From assembly GCA_026874595.1 (NCBI GenBank), contig CM049314.1, forward strand, positions 60,367,300 through 60,431,299: 64,000 nucleotides of DNA, in the 5' to 3' direction. Made by a program: the position numbers and the translations under genes. The notes under the pieces were generated by a model, which made no database searches, was not told the origin of the DNA, and saw only the letters and a program-made list of their open reading frames with translations. Source of the DNA: Sipunculus nudus. Taxonomy: Eukaryota > Annelida > Sipuncula > Golfingiida > Sipunculidae. Below, in pieces: positions 59,876 through 64,000 of this stretch. Position 1 is the stretch's first letter. Each line of letters starts with the position of its first letter.

Positions 59876-60077
59876 AAGCAGCAATTCAATAAGTGGACCA
59901 TTACCTACTGTCTCGCATGCAAGGTGTCAACAGGTGTTTAGATCTTGCTGTATGAGGCAAAATAAATGAAATTCTGTGTCAGACTGTATTGTGATCAGAA
60001 AGCTAAAAAACCAAAACTGATAAAAAAAAACAAACGAATTTAAAACAATCCATTTTCCTTCCACAGAAATTGATGCC

Positions 60078-62982
60078 ATGGGGTTTGAAATATTTCTGTA
60101 CGTGGGACTGGCAGTCGTCCTCCATTTTGTCATTGAGTACTTCCGGAGGAAACCCCAGGTTGACAACATATCTTCTAAATCCGTTCTGATCACTGGCTGT
60201 GACACGGGGTTCGGGAACCTGCTCGCTAAGAGACTGGATGGTTTAGGATGCCGGGTGTTCGCAGCTTGTTACACCCAGAAGGGAGCTGATGAACTACGGA
60301 GCTGTTCCTCGTCTCGTCTGGAGACTGTGCTGCTGGATGTGACGAAGACTGACAGCATTAAAAGTGCCCACAAGTATGTTGCGGGGAGACTTGGTCCAAA
60401 TGAAGGTATAGTAGCATTCATTGGTACATCTGTTTTAAACAGGAGAGAGAACATACGTTTTATCGTAATTGCTGGTCCAACAGTTTGAAGTGTACTTTTG
60501 ATGTGGCGTGATATCGGACTAGGTCTTGAGGCTTCTGGACTCGGACTCGGAGGTCACGGCAGGCGACATTCGACCCAGTCTATCTCATATTCATTAGATA
60601 CATCACTATTGAGGCTGAGGCTTAAGAAAACATATATAAGCAAACTATTGACACAAAACGTTTAGACATTATCAGCCTATATTCCTGCCTCTGGAGCTTA
60701 ATGTAATTAAACAAGGAAGTGATTTATATAGGCATGTATAAACCAAAATAGAAATGCACCTAATAATTCAAAGTTCCCATTCTAACATACTTTAAAAATA
60801 TACATATAATTTCACTTAACTCTGACACGAGATAGTACAAAAGACTCCGAGTCAAGGAATGGGGCCTTAGATCCGAACCTCAAGGACTCGGAATGTTTTG
60901 GACTCTTGTATTGTTTTCGCACTCGGATGGTGTGGACTCGCCTACAGTACTGTTAGAGAATCAACAATAATGAAAACAATTCACTAAACTTGGTAGGATG
61001 AGTATTCAGGTTGCCCAAAGATACCAAATGTATATCTGCATGATCATTTACCATTTACCATTACGTGTTTTTGGCATAGTTATTGTTACAAGAATAATAG
61101 TTTATAAACAACGTAATAATATGCAACGGCCTTAACAAATGTAAGGTAAACACAAAACACTCTACATACCGACAAGGAGTCACAACTACTAGTCTCGCAT
61201 TGTTAATGTGATGCACAGTATCCTTGTTTTTAGGTCATGATGTATATGAGAGCACTTGTTAGAAAACCGGGGGGAAAAGTCCCTCTAACAATACAAGAAC
61301 ACGACAATAGTAAAAACACTAATAATAATAATCAAACCATAACAGCTTGAAAGCAATCAGACAGTGCAGACCTCCACCAATGCAGTTTCGTTTCAACATG
61401 TTGTCATTCTTTTGAAAAGGTTGTTCTATCGTAACTTGTGGCTAATAATATGATGTTTGTCAGGTAATATTTAGCATTATATCACTACCATATATTTGTA
61501 ACATAATTTGTATAACTGAGTTATAGTTCACACAAAAGAAGATAAAATGTTAAAATAATAGTATAAAACTCAGGGAAAAGGTGTGTCACGATTAACGAGC
61601 TCCATTCACTAGCTACTTATATTACAATGGCTCTGGACCTTGACCGCATCAAAGGAAATAGCCGTATGCCACAATGAAAAGAAAGCTTTTGAATGAAAAA
61701 AAAACACATAATATCATGATCCAGTTCACTTTTAAAATTATTTGAATTGTTCCTTGGGTATTTTTCTAAACCTCCGAAAAAAAATATTCAACAAAATCTG
61801 TTCAGACATTTGGGCGTAAATTTGCCGTCAGACAAAGCAGGGATAGAGTGTAATACCTCTCGCCGCCTGGCGGTGTTATAATAAAGTTCATCTTGACTGT
61901 TTCCTTTTTTTCTATGTTCCCTTTTAAGCACAGAGAGGTATATTAAATAATATAAAAGCAGAGAACAGACCATCTTACGGTGAAAATGTCATTTGCTTCA
62001 TTGACAATAATAGCGTTTGTTACCAGTTTAATTTCAAAACATGATTTATTACCGTAAAAAACCGCAATCGATGATGATTACCGTAAATACTTTTCAGGAC
62101 TCTGGGGTCTGGTGAATAATGCTGGGATCATTGAGATGGTTCAAGTTCCACCTGAATACAATATCAGAAAGGATTACCAGGAGGTCCTAGATGTCAACTT
62201 ACTGGGCATGGTAGACGTATCTCTGCATTTTTTACCTCTACTAGCAAAGAGTAAGGGGCGGCTAGTTAACATGGCTAGCATCGCTGGAAGAATGAGTTTG
62301 TTTGTAAACTTGATATACCATGTCAGCAAGTATGGGGTCGAAGCGTTCTCGGATGGATTAAGGTAGGCTGCCTGCTGAAATGAAAACGAAAAAATATTGA
62401 TTTTCTTTTCCTTTAATATATATATATAAAGTATATATATTGTTACGGGGTGACATAAAAGCGGACCGAACTGCTAGCGAAGCGGTTGGTACGCCGGACT
62501 TGTGCGCCACCGACACGGGTTCGAATCCGGGATCGGCCCAGTATTTTCCCCTGAATAATTTGTCAAACAAAATTAACAAATGTGGACTCCTCCAACGTGA
62601 CGGTAAACTTTGTGGCCCAGGGAATAAGCTCACCAGAGTATGACTCCTGGGATAATTAGTATTGCTCTGTTAGCAGAACCTCTTAAGAGGGGGTCTGTCA
62701 CGGAGACATAAAAGCTGACCGAACTGCATTTCTAGCGAAGCGGGCGGTACGCCGGACTTGTGCGCTGCTGTTATGGGTTCGAATTCCGGGTCGGCCCAAC
62801 ATTTTTCCCCTGAAAAATTTGTCTTTGTTACAATATATTTATATATATTTATATATATATATCTATATATATATATACTAGTTATATATAATGAATACAA
62901 AGAAACCGACTTTTCTGTGTATTCATATTCCATTTATACAATGAACCAGCAAGGCTATTGATACCCCTCTCTCTCTCTCTCT

Positions 62983-63025
<43 letters not shown>

Positions 63026-63030
63026 CATAC

Positions 63031-63090
<60 letters not shown>

Positions 63091-64000
63091 TGCTAAAAAC
63101 ATGAAAGCCAGATACAATGATCAAAATAGTAAAAGTTTTTTTTATTAAAACGTTGAAGTTAAGAGCAAACAATTAAACTTTGAAACGTTATTGATTTTCT
63201 AAAAAATATATGACTAAAATGGCCAATTAGGTTCCAACTAACATGTGCCCATTCAAACCGAGGAGTTGAAATTTGCATCTCCAATATCAGTTACATTTGC
63301 AAATAATTTTTAACTGAAGTTATGTCAAAGTTTCGATCGGTGACATTATGTTCTAAAAGATATTAAGTACTTTAAATTTAGTAATTTAACAGAGTGACAA
63401 AAATGTAGCTATATAAATTGCATTTTAGAACTAGAAGACAAATGTCAATACAATAAAAGGATTATGCAGCCCAATTAATAGTTAATTTAGATACTGAACA
63501 CATTGATTCTCAACCTCGGACTTTCAAGACATCTTTTTTATGGGACCAGCCCCCAAATCCATATGTCTTGTTTATATATTACAGGACAATGACAAGCATT
63601 TAAAAAAGACACAATTTGGTTGTTTTTGTGATATATTCAATCACAAAAGATAAAAAATTAAGAGAATAAATTCATGAAGCCTTTAGCAATAACTGTAAAA
63701 TGATGGACTTCTGAAGGTAAAAATGATTTTCTTCAACACATTTAAAATATGTTATCGTTAATGATTATCGGGGTCGATGTCTTTAAAGTTAATGTATTAT
63801 TGGTGAAAAAAAATCATTCAAGGGCAGTATCGGGTAACATAGGTACGTACCCTCATTGATAATTATTTGATGTTAAAGGCCGTATATGAAGAGGCACGGC
63901 GTCCATGTAGCCATAATTGAACCATCCACGTTCGCAACTCCAATCGCCGCGGAGGGACCGGCGAGGGCCAGGATACAGCGAGGCTACGACAGAATGCCTC
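60078..64000 (+). CDS. SDR-E: SDR9C family dehydrogenase (retinol / 17-beta-hydroxysteroid dehydrogenase 6-like), partial at right edge
   Basis: Exons are 60078-60405, 62098-62362 and 63879 to beyond 64000. Phases and lengths match the paralogues, so one more exon should follow outside the window. The visible part is open. It has an N-terminal hydrophobic anchor, TGCDTGFG (39-46), NNAG (116-119), the catalytic Ser in NMASIAG (about 170), YHVSK (Tyr183, Lys187), and the start of the exon 3 strand VAIIEP. A TTCCACAG acceptor lies 11 bases before the ATG, again pointing to a separate 5' leader exon. The likely role is an ER-membrane retinoid or steroid oxidoreductase, substrate unknown. Introns hold a GGACTCG repeat (intron 1) and SINE copies plus TA microsatellites (intron 2). 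The exon 3 acceptor (TTAAAG) has a weak pyrimidine tract. Confidence 0.87.
60505..60960. repeat. GGACTCG-rich repeat in SDR-E intron 1
   Basis: Two blocks of GGACTCG, ACTCGGA and GACTCCGAG words (about 60510-60570 and 60845-60950) flank an AT-rich core, as at 17405-17895. The rest of intron 1 up to 62097 shows no gene. Confidence 0.5.
62441..62695 (+). mobile_element. tRNA-derived SINE, copy 1
   Basis: An internal RNA polymerase III box A (TAGCGAAGCGG, 62475-62485) and a perfect box B (GGTTCGAATCC, 62518-62528) are followed by a tRNA-unrelated tail (about 62540-62695). The head starts near TGTTACGGGGTGACATAAAAG. Spacing between the boxes is tRNA-like. Full cloverleaf pairing is not kept, so this is a SINE and not a tRNA gene. 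Confidence 0.7.
62696..62835 (+). mobile_element. tRNA-derived SINE, copy 2, directly following copy 1
   Basis: It starts GTCACGGAGACATAAAAG like copy 1. Box A is TAGCGAAGCGG (62733-62743) and box B GGTTCGAATTC (62776-62786). It shares the AATTTGTC tail start with copy 1 and then runs into TA-rich sequence. The two copies lie head to tail without a gap. Confidence 0.65.
62967..63088. repeat. Compound (CT)n-(TA)n microsatellite
   Basis: CT dinucleotides (62967-62984) run into TA (62985-63022), and a second TA run is at 63038-63088. Imperfect TA repeats also lie at 62827-62878. The rest of intron 2 to 63878 shows no gene. Confidence 0.9.

Noticed and set aside
62441-62835. tRNA genes
   Set aside because: Box A and box B are good, but the sequence between and around them does not form a full cloverleaf, and each copy has a SINE-like tail.
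62882-63172. Minus-strand frame rich in Ile and Tyr
   Set aside because: It is a translation of the TA/CT microsatellite.

Overview
The window looks like nuclear DNA of a marine invertebrate, most likely a bivalve mollusc (inference). Evidence: AT-rich sequence, four-exon genes with GT-AG introns, long (TA)n tracts, a BEL/Pao LTR retrotransposon, tRNA-derived SINE copies, and several repeats built like the bivalve 'pearl' elements (tandem core units of about 150 or 300 bp, a tetranucleotide microsatellite, and a hairpin or palindromic end). Nothing is bacterial. The backbone is a head-to-tail array of five paralogues, all on the + strand, of a membrane-anchored short-chain dehydrogenase/reductase of the SDR9C type (retinol dehydrogenase / 17-beta-hydroxysteroid dehydrogenase type 6-like). 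I call them SDR-A to SDR-E. SDR-A (exons 2-4 only, 2076-3785) is a pseudogene whose first exon lies before the window. SDR-B (16552-22292), SDR-C (27805-37045) and SDR-D (45362-47964) are complete and open through all four exons, with predicted proteins of 332, 338 and 334 residues. SDR-E starts at 60078 and runs off the right edge within exon 3. Each intact copy has an exon 1 carrying the membrane anchor and the TGxxxGFG nucleotide-binding motif, an exon 2 carrying NNAG, the catalytic Ser and YxxxK, a 164-bp exon 3, and an exon 4 with the C-terminal segment. Intron phases are the same in every copy. Layout: positions 1 to about 18,370 and about 18,540 to 33,320 are two copies of one duplicated unit whose junction falls inside intron 1. 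SDR-A exons 2-4 therefore pair with SDR-B exons 2-4, and SDR-B exon 1 pairs with SDR-C exon 1. A 7.3-kb BEL/Pao element (5880-13221) sits in the first copy. The second copy carries a pearl-like insert (26436-27352) and, in SDR-C intron 1, a 3.9-kb element with inverted arms of about 380 bp (28139-32022). Between SDR-C and SDR-D lie a G-rich, hAT-like element (about 38452-40003) and a very AT-rich, microsatellite-filled stretch. Between SDR-D and SDR-E lie pearl-like repeats and a decayed hAT-transposase/ZMYM1-type gene (about 54990-58360). The intact SDR genes probably encode ER-membrane oxidoreductases for retinoid, steroid or related lipophilic alcohols; the substrate cannot be read from the sequence. 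Repeats around SDR-D and SDR-E carry many AGGTCA nuclear-receptor half-sites, including one perfect inverted repeat with 3-bp spacing about 680 bp upstream of the SDR-E start codon. I see no wholly new gene system. The most interesting signals are the intron-breakpoint duplication, the apparent gene-conversion tract in exon 1, the inverted-arm element, and the repeat-borne nuclear-receptor sites.
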